From positions 1 to 51,637 of the forward strand of contig NZ_QOCZ01000030.1 of the NCBI RefSeq assembly GCF_018207095.1: a DNA stretch of 51,637 nt, in the 5' to 3' direction. Numbering within the stretch: position 1 is the stretch's first letter; every line of letters starts with the position of its first letter. A program made the position numbers and the translations under genes. Shown here one piece after another: positions 42,176 to 50,763 of this stretch. The notes under the pieces are model-generated. The model saw only the letters and a program-made list of their open reading frames with translations. It was not told the DNA's origin and searched no databases. This stretch comes from Nocardiopsis sp. MG754419. Its GTDB lineage: Bacteria; Actinomycetota; Actinomycetes; Streptosporangiales; Streptosporangiaceae.

Positions 42176-42877
42176 TCAGGTAGGATCTGGCCGCCGTCGG
42201 TCCGTCGCCTCGGGTCCCTCGCGACCGGAACGGGCCTTGAGACGTGCGGCGTGGGCCGCCGCCTGGGAGCGTCTGCGCATGTCCAGTTTGGACAACACGC
42301 TGGAGACGTGGTTCTTCACCGTCTTCTCGGCCAGAAAGATCCGCTCACCGATCTGCCGGTTGGTCAGGCCCTCACCGATCAGCTCCAGGACACGGCGCTC
42401 CTTGGCGGTGAACCCGCGGAGAGGGTCGTCGGACTCGGTACCCGCGCGTAAGCGCCGTAGGAGCACAGTGGTGCTGTGCGGGTCGAGCAGGGACTCTCCC
42501 GAGGCGACCGTGCGGATCGCGCCGACCAGGTCCGCACCGCGGATCTGCTTGAGCACATAACCCGACGCCCCGGCCATGATCGCGTCGTGGAGCGCCTCGT
42601 CGTCGGAGTAGGAGGTCAGGATCAGGCACGCCAGCCCCGGGACGCGGTCGCGCAACTCCCGACAGACCTCCACACCGCTGCCGTCGGGCAGGCGCACATC
42701 CAGGACGGCCACGTCCGGACGTGCCGCCGGTACGCGCCGGAGAGCCTCGGACGCCGTGGCCGCCTCGCCGACCACTGAGAGGTCGTCCTCCTGCTCGATC
42801 AGGGCCGTGATGCCCATGCGCACCACGTCGTGGTCGTCCAACAGAAAGACACGAATGACGCCCTCGGTCTCCGACAT
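42176..42877 (-). CDS. devR: DevR/DosR-like NarL-family response regulator
   Basis: A 233-residue two-component regulator. Receiver domain: acidic pocket DD14-15, phosphoacceptor D60 in [11 protein letters not shown], conserved Lys in YVLKQI. LuxR-type HTH at about 155-215 ([28 protein letters not shown]). It matches mycobacterial/streptomycete DevR along its length. DevR drives the hypoxia/dormancy regulon when phosphorylated by GAF-domain heme kinases; no kinase gene is in the window. ATG with AAAGGA 6 bases upstream. The neighbours, an XRE-PPOX protein and a CBS protein, are of types often found in DevR regulons. Confidence 0.88.
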   Translation of the reverse strand: MSETEGVIRVFLLDDHDVVRMGITALIEQEDDLSVVGEAATASEALRRVPAARPDVAVLDVRLPDGSGVEVCRELRDRVPGLACLILTSYSDDEALHDAIMAGASGYVLKQIRGADLVGAIRTVASGESLLDPHSTTVLLRRLRAGTESDDPLRGFTAKERRVLELIGEGLTNRQIGERIFLAEKTVKNHVSSVLSKLDMRRRSQAAAHAARLKARSGREGPEATDRRRPDPT

Positions 42878-43046
42878 CGTCGGTCCTTTCCCCACCGAAG
42901 AGAGCCCGGTCCCCATCGAAGAATGCGCGGCGCCGTGACGCCCGGGCGGCGTCCGCGCGGGGGCCGTGCGCCGTTGTGCGTCCCCTGTGACCACCTGCCG
43001 TGACGGCCCCGAGGTGCCTGTGCCCCTGCGGATGTCCCCGGCCCCT

Positions 43047-43727
43047 TCACAGAAGGCTCCGACCGCGTACCTTGCGACCGGTGACCCGTTGCGGGATCAC
43101 CCGGACGTAGAGGTCGTGCTCGCCCTGAGCCCAGGGCCGGACGGGAGCTCGCTCCCGGAGGACGGCCACCTCGTCCTCGTCCGTGACGGGGTCGGCCCGG
43201 CCCATGACGAGCACACTCCAACCCTCACTGGTCGCACCGTCGACCCGGTCCACTTCGAAGGCGGCGTCGTGCGGCAGGTGGCGGGCGATCAGCCCCTGAC
43301 CGCCTGTGCGGAAGACGAGGGTGCCGTCGTGCACCCGGTAGTTCACGGGGAGGATGGTCGGAACGGTCGCCTCTGCCAACACCAGACCGATCCTTCCCAC
43401 GCCGCCCGGGCTCATCAGCTCCAGGCACTTTCTCCGTGACAGCGCGGTGGTCTCCGGTACGGGAGTGATCGTCGTCGCCGCTCCGGGCGGTGCATCGGTG
43501 TTGACCCCGAGCAGGTGGTCCTCGGTGGTGTTCAAGGCCATCGCGAGACGGTACAGCGCCTGTCGGGTCAGTTTGGGGGCGTGTTCTTCCAGGTAGGCCA
43601 CGTATCCGGGGTCCATGTCGGCGAGCTTGGCGACATCCTCTCGGGACAACCCGAGCTCCGCCCGTCGTGCCGCGGCCCTGCGGCTGAAATCGCCGCCCGC
43701 GGTGCCCACACCCGCTTCTCTCCTCAT
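43047..43727 (-). CDS. XRE-PPOX fusion: helix-turn-helix plus pyridoxamine-phosphate-oxidase-like flavin domain
   Basis: A 226-residue protein. Residues about 14-75 form an XRE HTH (LSREDVAKLADMDPGYVAYLE); about 90-220 form a split-barrel flavin/F420-binding domain of the PPOX type (LPVNYRVHDGTLVFRT, AFEVDRVDGATSEGWSV, RVIPQRVTGRKV). Such two-domain proteins are common in actinobacteria and may be redox-responsive regulators, though the family is little studied. It is 169 bases upstream of the DevR gene on the same strand and divergent from the CBS gene. Confidence 0.87.
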   Translation of the reverse strand: MRREAGVGTAGGDFSRRAAARRAELGLSREDVAKLADMDPGYVAYLEEHAPKLTRQALYRLAMALNTTEDHLLGVNTDAPPGAATTITPVPETTALSRRKCLELMSPGGVGRIGLVLAEATVPTILPVNYRVHDGTLVFRTGGQGLIARHLPHDAAFEVDRVDGATSEGWSVLVMGRADPVTDEDEVAVLRERAPVRPWAQGEHDLYVRVIPQRVTGRKVRGRSLL

Positions 43728-44136
43728 GGCGTGCCTTCCCCTCTGCGCCGGACGAGGCCCTGCCCTGGCATCTCTCACGCGAAGCCTTACCGGTCCGTGC
43801 GTGCTCGGACACGGGCCCTTGGGCCCGGCCGCCGGGACGAAAGGCCCCGGGGAGGGAGGCATTCGACGTCGGACGTTGGACGACCGAGGTCGAGTGCGGC
43901 GCGTGTGCCGCGTTCCTGGTAGCGGACGGGGGAGAGCCGTGCCCACCGGAGCGCTCTGGTCGAGTGCCCCCAAAGGTGGACAAAGTGACCCCTTCGACCC
44001 TGGGCCGATGATCCTTTTCCCCTGATCGGGGAATGATGGAGGGGGAAGTCGCGGGTGATCGAAGGGCGCTCTTTCGGGAGGTTCAGGGACGCGCGGGCGA
44101 CGCCGGTCCCGGATCGCTCCGGGAAAGGAGAACGCG
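43728..44136. other. Divergent regulatory region, XRE-PPOX / CBS-BON
   Basis: 409 bases with no supported gene. It includes the inverted repeat at 44017-44033 and the AAAGGAG ribosome site of the CBS gene. Confidence 0.45.
44017..44033. promoter_or_regulatory. Operator-like inverted repeat upstream of the CBS gene
   Basis: TTCCCC-TGATC-GGGGAA is a perfect inverted repeat with 6-base arms. It lies 104 bases upstream of the CBS start in the divergent region. It shares the GGG/CCC-rich character of DevR boxes but is not an exact match, so the binding factor could be DevR or the XRE-PPOX protein. Confidence 0.45.
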
Positions 44137-44838
44137 ATGTACACCGTGCACGACGTCATGACGACCGAGGTCGTCTCGGTCGGAAGGGACAGCTCATACC
44201 GGCTGATCGCCGAGATCCTGCTCGCCCGGCACGTGAGCGCACTGCCCGTGACCGACGGCGAGGGCCGCGTCATCGGTCTGGTGTCCGAGGAGGACCTGCT
44301 CCACAAGGAGGAGTTCTCTGGCGGGGAGTACGGCCCGCCCATGCGTGCGCGCCTCCGCGCCCGCCTGGGTTCGGGAGGAACCGCGAGGGACAAGGCCGCC
44401 GCGAGGAACGCGGGGGAGTTGATGACGAGCCCCGCCATCACCATCGCGCCGGACGCGAGTGTGGCGCGCGCGGCTCGATTGATGGAGCGCCACGGGGTCA
44501 AGCGGTTGCCGGTGGTCGATGGGGACGGGCGACTCACGGGTGTCGTGAGCAGGCGTGACCTGCTCATGGTCTTCCTCCGCGAGGACGAGGACATCGCCGC
44601 GGAGGCTCGGGACGAGATCACCGAGGCCCTGCGCCCCGTGCGTGTCCATGGGCCCACGGTCGCGGTCGAGGACGGGGTCGTGTCGCTGTCGGGGGTGGTG
44701 GAGCGCCGAAGCGAGGCCCAGGTGCTGGTCCAGCGGCTCAGGCGTGTGGAAGGGGTGGTGGCGGTCGATTCCGCACTGCGTTGGCGGGTCGACGACGTCG
44801 TCCCCGAGTACGTGCGCTGGAGCGCGGTCGATCGCTGA
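44137..44838 (+). CDS. CBS-domain pair protein with C-terminal BON domain
   Basis: A 233-residue cytoplasmic protein. CBS1 at residues about 5-60 (HVSALPVTDGEGRVIGLVSEEDLL), CBS2 at about 92-148 (HGVKRLPVVDGDGRLTGVVSRRDLL), BON domain at about 155-225 with the VEDGVVSLSGVVERRSEAQ strand and the VEGVVAVDS turn. CBS pairs sense adenine nucleotides; BON domains are phospholipid or membrane interaction modules. AAAGGAG lies 7 bases before the ATG. Such CBS-BON proteins are frequent in actinobacterial hypoxic-response sets. Confidence 0.9.
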   Translation: MYTVHDVMTTEVVSVGRDSSYRLIAEILLARHVSALPVTDGEGRVIGLVSEEDLLHKEEFSGGEYGPPMRARLRARLGSGGTARDKAAARNAGELMTSPAITIAPDASVARAARLMERHGVKRLPVVDGDGRLTGVVSRRDLLMVFLREDEDIAAEARDEITEALRPVRVHGPTVAVEDGVVSLSGVVERRSEAQVLVQRLRRVEGVVAVDSALRWRVDDVVPEYVRWSAVDR

Positions 44839-45288
44839 CAGCGCCGGTCCGGCCGGGGCTCGGCTCGACCCCCGCGCCCTGAACGGCATGGTGTCTTGAT
44901 CGGCGCAGGCGAACGCGCCCGTCGGGTGCACTGTCCGGTGCCTCCCCGACCCCGCCACTCTCTGCGGGAGATCGAGTCGTCGATCACGGTATGAACGACT
45001 CCCGGCCGCCGCCTATGTGGTCCGGCGGCCGGGACCGACCACGGCGCGATCACGACCGTGGTCGGCGTCGTCGTCGGCGGATCCGCACCCACACACCTTT
45101 TTCACCGAGGCGTCGTCCGTCTCCTGCGCCGCACGAGGTCACCCTGGACGCGCAGCTGCCGAGCGGGCGCGCTCACACGCGGGCGCGGTCGACACCGGCC
45201 TGTCCACGCGGATCGAGCACCGTGACGGCCGTGGGCGATCGCCCGCCCTGACCGGCCGCGGCTCGCCTTCCCCGGCCTGGGCCCGGCC

Positions 45289-45352
45289 CGCACCGGAGGA
45301 CCGGTCACCTCCGTCGGACCCGCACCGGAGGACCGGTCACCTCCGTCGGACC
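45289..45352. repeat. Tandem duplication of a 32-bp unit
   Basis: Two exact consecutive copies (45289-45320 and 45321-45352). Each unit contains GGAGG and CCTCC around ACCGGTCA, so each can fold into a small hairpin. It lies about 90 bases upstream of the iron boxes. Confidence 0.85.
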
Positions 45353-45436
45353 CGTACCAGGATCTCGGGGCACCCTCGTGAGGCGGGTGCGGGCGCCCTC
45401 GGCGCCTCCCGCGCCCTCAAGGCGACCCCACTTTGT

Positions 45437-45470
45437 TGAGGCAAGGCTGGCCTAGGTTAGGGTCACCTTC
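45437..45470 (+). promoter_or_regulatory. Two overlapping DmdR/IdeR iron boxes
   Basis: CTAGGTTAGGGTCACCTTC (45452-45470) matches the actinobacterial iron box TTAGGTTAGGCTCACCTAA at about 16 of 19 positions. A second, weaker match, TGAGGCAAGGCTGGCCTAG (45437-45455), overlaps it with a 15-base offset. DtxR-family repressors bind such sites when iron is sufficient. The boxes end 60 bases before the start of the iron-binding protein gene. Confidence 0.8.
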
Positions 45471-45529
45471 GCCGAGGCCTGGAGTCGACCGGGTCCCGTG
45501 AACACGACCTTCGGTAGGAGACCCTTCGG

Positions 45530-46576
45530 ATGGACGCCATGCCCCCACGGTTCAAGACCGCTCTCATCACCGTCCCGGTACTCGCACTGCTGGCCACCGC
45601 ATGTGGCGGCGACGGCGACAACGCCGCGGGATCAGGTGCCGCCGAAGAGAGCGGCGGTGTGGTCATCTACTCCGGTCGCGACCAGGAACTGATCGACCCG
45701 CTCATCGAGATGATGCGCGAGTCCACCGGCCTGGACATCGACGTCCGGTACGGCGACAGCGCCCAGATGGCCAACCAGATCGCCACCGAGGGCGAGAACA
45801 CCAACGCCGACGTCTTCCTCTCCCAGGACGCGGGCGCCCTCGGACTCCTGGTCCAGGAGGGGCTGCTCGCCGAGCTGCCCGCCGACCTCACCGACCGGGT
45901 TCCCGCCGAGTACCAGGACACCGAAGGGAACTGGGTCGGTGTCTCGGGCCGCTCCCGGGTCATCGCCTACGCCCCCGACAACGTCGACGAGGCCCCGGAC
46001 AGCGTCCTGGACCTGACCGACTCCGAGTGGCAGGGCCGGGTCGGTATCGCCCCCACCAACGCCGGCTTCCAGGCCTTCGTCACGGGTCTGCGGGTCATCG
46101 AGGGCGAGGACACCGCGCGGCAGTGGCTGGAGGACCTGGTCGCCAACGACGTCCAGACCTTCGAGAACAACCGCTCCATGCTCGACGGCCTGGAGACGGG
46201 CGAGATCGACATCAGCCTGAACAACCACTACTACTGGTACGAGCGGGTCAAGGAGGGCGGCGCCGACTCCGTCACCTCCGAACTGCACTACCTGCCCGCC
46301 GGTGACGCCGGTGGCCTGGTGAACGTCGCCGGTGCGGGCATCACCGCCACCGCTGCCGACTCCGAGGGCGCCGAGGCCGTTCTGGAGTACCTCCTCGGCG
46401 AGGAGGCCCAGACCTACTTCACCGAGGAGACCTCCGAGTACCCGCTGGTGGACGGGGTCGCTCTGGGGGAGGGGCTGCCCGAGATCGACAGCCTCGAGCA
46501 GCCCGACATCGACCTCAGCGACCTGCACTCCCTGGACGAGACCGTCGAGATCCTGCGTGAGGTGGGGCTCGAGTGA
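45530..46576 (+). CDS. fbpA: Ferric iron ABC transporter substrate-binding lipoprotein (FbpA-like)
   Basis: A 348-residue class of iron(III)-binding protein. Lipobox ATAC near residue 25 gives a lipoprotein. VVIYSGRDQELIDPLI (near residue 45) and ADVFLSQDAGALG (near 100) are FbpA/FutA landmarks; the paired tyrosines that bind iron are probably in NNHYYWYERV (near 226). Start ATG at 45530 has TAGGAG 9 bases upstream. First gene of fbpABC behind iron boxes. Its stop shares GTGA with the permease start. Confidence 0.92.
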   Translation: MDAMPPRFKTALITVPVLALLATACGGDGDNAAGSGAAEESGGVVIYSGRDQELIDPLIEMMRESTGLDIDVRYGDSAQMANQIATEGENTNADVFLSQDAGALGLLVQEGLLAELPADLTDRVPAEYQDTEGNWVGVSGRSRVIAYAPDNVDEAPDSVLDLTDSEWQGRVGIAPTNAGFQAFVTGLRVIEGEDTARQWLEDLVANDVQTFENNRSMLDGLETGEIDISLNNHYYWYERVKEGGADSVTSELHYLPAGDAGGLVNVAGAGITATAADSEGAEAVLEYLLGEEAQTYFTEETSEYPLVDGVALGEGLPEIDSLEQPDIDLSDLHSLDETVEILREVGLE

Positions 46577-48213
46577 TCGACGTCCGTCACGGACGGGCCC
46601 AGCCGGAGCCCTCCCCCCGCAGGGGAGGCTCCGGCCTTCGCGTGTTCACCGCCCTGCCCTCCGCACTGCCGCTCTACCTGCTCGCCGGAGCCACCGCGGC
46701 CCTGGCGCTGCTTCCCTTGGTCTACATCCTCTTCCAGGCGTTCGCGGAGGGCCCGGGCATCCTGGTCGAGGTACTCTCGCGCGGCCGGACCCTCGAACTG
46801 TTGGCCAACAGCCTGCTGCTCACCGGGACCGTGACCGTGGGCTGTCTGGTCCTGGGTGTGGGCCTGGCCCTGTTGGTGGCCCGGGTCCGTCTCCCCGGGG
46901 GACGTTGGTGGGCCCTGGTGGCCACGCTTCCGTTGGCCATCCCCAGTTACGTCGCCGCCATGGTGTGGATGGAGGCGATGCCACAGATCCAGGGGTTCGT
47001 CGGCGCCGTCCTGGTCCTCACCCTTGCCTGCTACCCCTACGTCTTCCTGCCGGTGGTCGCCGCCCTGCGCATGGCCGACCGCGACCAAGAGGAGGTGGCG
47101 CGGGCCCTCGGGCTCGGCCCGCTCCGGGTTCTGTGGCCGGTGACGCTCCGCCACATCCAACCCTCGGCGGCGGCCGGATCCCTCCTCGTCGCCCTGTACG
47201 TGCTCTCCGACTTCGGGTCCGTCGCGACCCTGCGCTACGACACCATCACCCGGGCCATCTACAACGACTACTCCAACCGGTTCGACCTGGCCGGTGCCGC
47301 CTCCCTGAGCGTGCTCCTGGTCGCCATCACGCTCGTGGTGCTGTGGGCCGAGGCCAGGGCCCGCGGCCGCGCCCGGTTCAGCCGGCTGGGAGCGGGCGCG
47401 ACCCGCACCCGCCGACCGTGGGATCCGGGTGCGGGTCTGTCCGCGGTCCGGGCCGGTCCCGTGCGCGCCCTCACGGTCCTGCCCTTCGTGGTGGTGGCCG
47501 GGGCGGCGCTGGTCTTCCCCTTCGTGAGCCTGGTCTATTGGATCGTGCGCGGTTCCTCGGCCGACCCGGACCTGCCGCGGATGGTCGAGACCGCACTGAC
47601 CACCCTGGGGGTCTCCGCGGGCGGGGCACTCCTGACCCTCCTGTTGGCACTGCCGGTGGGTGTCCTGGCCGCGCGCCGGCGAGGAACGGTACCGCGGCTG
47701 TTGGAGGGCGCCACCTGGGCGGGCTACTCGATGCCCGGGGTCGTGGTGGCCATCGCCCTGGTGTACTTCGCCGTCAACCACGCCTTCGAGCTCTACCAGC
47801 GACTTCCGCTGATGATCTTCGCCTACGCGTTGCTGTTCCTGCCCGCGGCGGTCGGTTCCATCCGCTCCTCGGTCTCGCAGTCGCCGCCGGTGCTGGAGGA
47901 GGTGGGTCGTTCGCTGGGCCACTCGGCCACGGGCGTGTTCGCCAGGGTCACGCTGCCCCTGTCCCTGCCCGGAGTGGCGGCGGGGACCACGCTGGTCTTC
48001 CTCAGTTGCATGAAGGAACTCCCGCTGACCCTCATGCTGCACCCCACCGGTATGGAGACCATCGCCATGCGCCTCTGGTCGGCGACCAACGTGGGGCGCT
48101 TCGCCGCCGCGGCGCCTTACGCGATGATGCTGATCCTTCTCGCCTCGGTGCCCGCCTTCATCCTCGGCCGCAAGGCCGCCACCGCCGACGAGGTGACCCA
48201 TGAGCGCCCTTGA
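46573..48213 (+). CDS. fbpB: Ferric iron ABC transporter permease, fused two-domain (FbpB-like)
   Basis: A 546-residue permease with two tandem BPD_transp_1 domains, about twelve membrane segments. Each half carries an EAA loop: EEVARALGLGPLRVLWPVTL (near residue 172) and LEEVGRSLGHSATGVFARVTL (near 440), which dock on the ATPase. The GTG start overlaps the stop of fbpA; the 3' end overlaps fbpC by 14 bases. Confidence 0.93.
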   Translation: MIDVRHGRAQPEPSPRRGGSGLRVFTALPSALPLYLLAGATAALALLPLVYILFQAFAEGPGILVEVLSRGRTLELLANSLLLTGTVTVGCLVLGVGLALLVARVRLPGGRWWALVATLPLAIPSYVAAMVWMEAMPQIQGFVGAVLVLTLACYPYVFLPVVAALRMADRDQEEVARALGLGPLRVLWPVTLRHIQPSAAAGSLLVALYVLSDFGSVATLRYDTITRAIYNDYSNRFDLAGAASLSVLLVAITLVVLWAEARARGRARFSRLGAGATRTRRPWDPGAGLSAVRAGPVRALTVLPFVVVAGAALVFPFVSLVYWIVRGSSADPDLPRMVETALTTLGVSAGGALLTLLLALPVGVLAARRRGTVPRLLEGATWAGYSMPGVVVAIALVYFAVNHAFELYQRLPLMIFAYALLFLPAAVGSIRSSVSQSPPVLEEVGRSLGHSATGVFARVTLPLSLPGVAAGTTLVFLSCMKELPLTLMLHPTGMETIAMRLWSATNVGRFAAAAPYAMMLILLASVPAFILGRKAATADEVTHERP

Positions 48214-49312
48214 CATCACCGACGTGGAGAAGTCCTTCGGGCACACGCGGGTTCTGCGCGGGGTCGACCTGCGTGTCGCCGACGGAACCCTGGGCGCCCT
48301 GCTGGGCCCCTCCGGATGTGGCAAGACCACCCTGCTGCGCCTGGTCGCCGGTTTCGAACGCGCGGACGCCGGCCGGATCCGGGTGGGCGACCGGACCCTC
48401 GCCGACGCTGGGCGCCACCACCTGCGCCCCGAACGCAGGAACGTGGGCATCGTCCCCCAGGAGGGCGCGCTGTTCCCTCACCTGTCCGTCCTGCGCAACG
48501 TCGTCTTCGGCCTGCGCGGACGCGCCCGGCTCCAGCGCCGGGCCCGCGCTGAGGAGGTCTTGGACCTGGTGGGGCTGGCCGACCACGCCGCACGCATGCC
48601 CCACGAGTTGTCCGGTGGCCAACAGCAGAGGGTCGCCTTGGCCCGTGCCCTGGCCCCCGAGCCAGGCCTCGTGCTGTTGGACGAGCCCTTCAACGCCCTG
48701 GACCCCGCGCTCCGGTCGGATCTGCGCGACGAGGTGCGGCGGGTCCTGCGTGCCGCGGGGGTCACCGGGCTCCTGGTGACCCACGATCCCGAGGAGGCGC
48801 TGTCGACCGCAGACACCGTCGCGCTGATGCGCGCGGGAGAGATCGTGCAGACCGGTACGCCACGGGAGGTGTACGAGCGTCCCCAGGACGCCGGACTCGC
48901 GTCGTACCTGGGGGAGACCGTCACGCTGCCCGGGCGGAAGCGCGAGGGAGCGGTGGAGTGCGCCCTGGGAACGCTGGCCGCCGTCGACCCGGGGGTATCG
49001 GAGGGAGGACCGGGGACCGTGCTGGTCAGGCCCGAACGGATCGACCTGGCACCCGCGGCGGCCCACGATGACACGGGCTCGGACACGAGGGGTGCGCAGG
49101 TCACCAGAGTGCGCTTCGCCGGGCACGACAGCCTGGTCGAGCTCCTGCTGGAGGGCACGGACATCGTGGTCCGGGCCCGGACCCACATGCACCCGTTCCC
49201 ACGGGTCGGGGACCGGGTACGCGTGCGGGTGGTCGGACCGGTCATGTTCTATCCCGGCACCGCCTCATCGGCGCCCGTGGTCGACGCTTATCGAGAAAGG
49301 GCGCCGCACTAA
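48200..49312 (+). CDS. fbpC: Ferric iron ABC transporter ATPase (FbpC-like)
   Basis: A 370-residue ABC ATPase. Walker A GPSGCGKTT at residues 36-44, Q-loop in VPQEGALFPHLSV, signature LSGGQQQR near 141, Walker B LVLLDEPFNALDP, and the H-loop His in VTHDPEEAL. A C-terminal TOBE/OB domain (about 240-365) includes RVRFAGHDSLVELLLEG, as in FbpC and other CUT1/FeT family ATPases, and may have a regulatory role. Last gene of the operon. Confidence 0.94.
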   Translation: MSALDITDVEKSFGHTRVLRGVDLRVADGTLGALLGPSGCGKTTLLRLVAGFERADAGRIRVGDRTLADAGRHHLRPERRNVGIVPQEGALFPHLSVLRNVVFGLRGRARLQRRARAEEVLDLVGLADHAARMPHELSGGQQQRVALARALAPEPGLVLLDEPFNALDPALRSDLRDEVRRVLRAAGVTGLLVTHDPEEALSTADTVALMRAGEIVQTGTPREVYERPQDAGLASYLGETVTLPGRKREGAVECALGTLAAVDPGVSEGGPGTVLVRPERIDLAPAAAHDDTGSDTRGAQVTRVRFAGHDSLVELLLEGTDIVVRARTHMHPFPRVGDRVRVRVVGPVMFYPGTASSAPVVDAYRERAPH

Positions 49313-49857
49313 TATCCGCTCTTCGAGCGAGTGAGTCGACGGAACCGGGTCCTCAGCCAGCCGACCCGTACCCTCCCAGCGAAGATCGTGGCCGTCGTGT
49401 CCGAGTCGGGCGCGATCGCGTTGCTCTGCTGTAACAGCCGGACCGGTCAAGGGGCCTTGTCATGGTCTCGCCGGGTCTGTCGGTCTGCGACCGGAGGCCC
49501 AGGCCCGCCGAATGGCGATCGAGGAGTGTGTTGAAACGCGAAAAAGGAGTATCCACAGACAACGAAGGCTGAGCGCATGCATCGGATGAGAAGTCCGGCG
49601 CCCGGGTACCGCCCCGTGTCACTTCGTGTCGTTGTGTCCCGCACCATCCGAATCAGGATGCCGTCCTGTGCCACGTCGTGCCGCCCGCTGACGCCCCGGT
49701 CCAAAACTGCGGAGCACAAACGGAGCACACAAGCCGGGGAAGCGTCCGATTGTCGAGGGCGAGGTTATCGGATGATGGCTCTCGTGCACGCGACGCGTGT
49801 GCTCTGCCAGTACACAACGGTTTCAGTCATACTGGCTTCTGAGGAGGATGGAAATCC
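49313..49857. other. Interval without a supported gene
   Basis: 545 bases after fbpC. A small hairpin CGCTC-TTC-GAGCG lies 5 bases past the fbpC stop (49317-49329) and could be a weak terminator. CGGAGCACA is repeated directly at about 49709 and 49720 with two bases between. Composition drifts toward lower GC on the right. A plus frame at 49577-49861 is open but lacks support. Confidence 0.4.
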
Positions 49858-50133
49858 TTGAGTATTGATCCTGATGGAAGCGGCTGGGACCAGTTTGGCG
49901 GTCGCGTTGCAGCTGGACCCGGTGTTTCGACCGGGATAGCAGGCAGTGGAGATGTCGGAGTAACTGGCGATAGAGCTGATGGACTCTTCGGCCAAGCAGG
50001 TTGCGATGCCGCGTACGGGGCTGGTGGCAACGCCAGTGTCAGCTATGACAGCCTAGGAAACTGGAGCGGCACTGGCGGGGTCACTTATGGCCTCGGTGCT
50101 TCGTGCTCTGCCATGGCAGGATGGCAGTTCTAG
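49858..50133 (+). CDS. Glycine-rich small protein, unknown, possibly toxin-like
   Basis: A 91-residue protein, about one quarter Gly, rich in Ala, Ser, Val and Asp, with two Cys (in GQAGCDAAYG and GASCSAMAGW) and a C-terminal Phe. The alternating small/hydrophobic pattern (GVSTGIAGSGDVGVTGD, GGVTYGLGASCS) suggests beta strands. No signal peptide. The start is a TTG 10 bases after GAGGAGG; an ATG in the same ribosome site at 49848 gives only MEILEY. The opening SIDPDGSG resembles the end of RHS-type core repeats, so it might be an orphan RHS tip; the glycine-rich content also fits unmodified bacteriocins. Both are guesses. DNA is AT-richer than the window. Confidence 0.5.
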   Translation: MSIDPDGSGWDQFGGRVAAGPGVSTGIAGSGDVGVTGDRADGLFGQAGCDAAYGAGGNASVSYDSLGNWSGTGGVTYGLGASCSAMAGWQF

Positions 50134-50148
50134 GAAAAAAGATAGATA

Positions 50149-50364
50149 TTGGAAATCGCTATCGGCGCAATTGTGATCATCCTCGGGGTGCTGGGATTGA
50201 TCTATCGCAATAAGATTGCTGGTTCGGCTAGAACTATTCATAATCGAGTTTATAAAACTGATAAAGGTTGGCCTCACTTCGCATCTTTTCAAGTCATTAT
50301 TCCTTCGGTCGGTGCCATAGTCTGCGGTTCAGTTTTTATAGCCATGGGGGCATTCGGCGGATAA
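50149..50364 (+). CDS. Small two-segment membrane protein
   Basis: A 71-residue protein with hydrophobic segments at about 2-19 and 48-68, and a basic connecting loop with several aromatics. TTG start; the nearest purine-rich site (AGGAAAAAAG) is somewhat distant, so the start is uncertain. It follows the glycine-rich gene by 15 bases. Clearly less GC-rich than window average. Its size and topology suit an immunity or membrane-anchor protein; that is a guess from context. Confidence 0.5.
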   Translation: MEIAIGAIVIILGVLGLIYRNKIAGSARTIHNRVYKTDKGWPHFASFQVIIPSVGAIVCGSVFIAMGAFGG

Positions 50365-50373
50365 CACTAGAGG

Positions 50374-50592
50374 ATGACGAGGCGATTAGGTGATCTCGGC
50401 GATATTGCTTCGGGTGTCATTTGGGCTGCTCCTGTCCCCAGTCGACTCTTGGTGGATTTCGCCTGGCTCGCCTTTGGCGGCTCCCCTGATGCTGGCGTTA
50501 TCTGTTCGCTGATCTCCGACCTGTTTTTCTCGGTATGGATCCTCCTCAAGATTGCATTGTGGCGTAGGGCAAAGAATAAAGACACCAAATAA
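50374..50592 (+). CDS. Small membrane protein
   Basis: A 72-residue protein; an amphipathic N-terminal part, then hydrophobic stretches at about 26-35 and 42-62 and a strongly basic tail RRAKNKDTK. ATG 9 bases after the previous stop, with GGCGGAT upstream. Third member of the low-GC trio ending 41 bases before the insertion sequence. No family recognised. Confidence 0.45.
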   Translation: MTRRLGDLGDIASGVIWAAPVPSRLLVDFAWLAFGGSPDAGVICSLISDLFFSVWILLKIALWRRAKNKDTK

Positions 50593-50633
50593 GACCAGGA
50601 GAATAATGACCCTCCATCTGCTCCGAGGTGCAG

Positions 50634-50651
50634 CAGTGAGCCTTTTTCATC
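50634..50651 (+). repeat. Left terminal inverted repeat of the IS
   Basis: Matches the complement of 51523-51540 at 16 of 18 positions; mismatches at positions 13 and 15. Confidence 0.85.
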
Positions 50652-50763
50652 TTGAAGGTGCAGGTCACAGGCCCGTACCGGTCTGCCGCACCCCCTCCCA
50701 GACAGCAAGAAGCCCCTGGTAGAGGAGTTAACGACCAAGAAAACCCAGCACCAGAAGCTCCGC

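Larger units (their letters stand above)
44839..45529. other. Intergenic region with tandem repeat and iron boxes
   Basis: 691 bases with no supported gene. It contains the 32-bp tandem duplication (45289-45352) and two iron boxes (45437-45470) before the Fbp operon. Confidence 0.45.

Noticed and set aside
49549..49558. TATCCACA resembling a DnaA box
   Set aside because: A single partial match with no neighbouring boxes, dnaA or dnaN; not evidence of an origin.
49709..49730. Direct repeat CGGAGCACA x2 as an attachment site
   Set aside because: Too short, no integrase or tRNA gene nearby, and no second distant copy noticed.
49577..49861. Open frame of 94 residues before the glycine-rich gene
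   Set aside because: Unusual composition, no ribosome site, and its end overlaps the ribosome site of the next gene.
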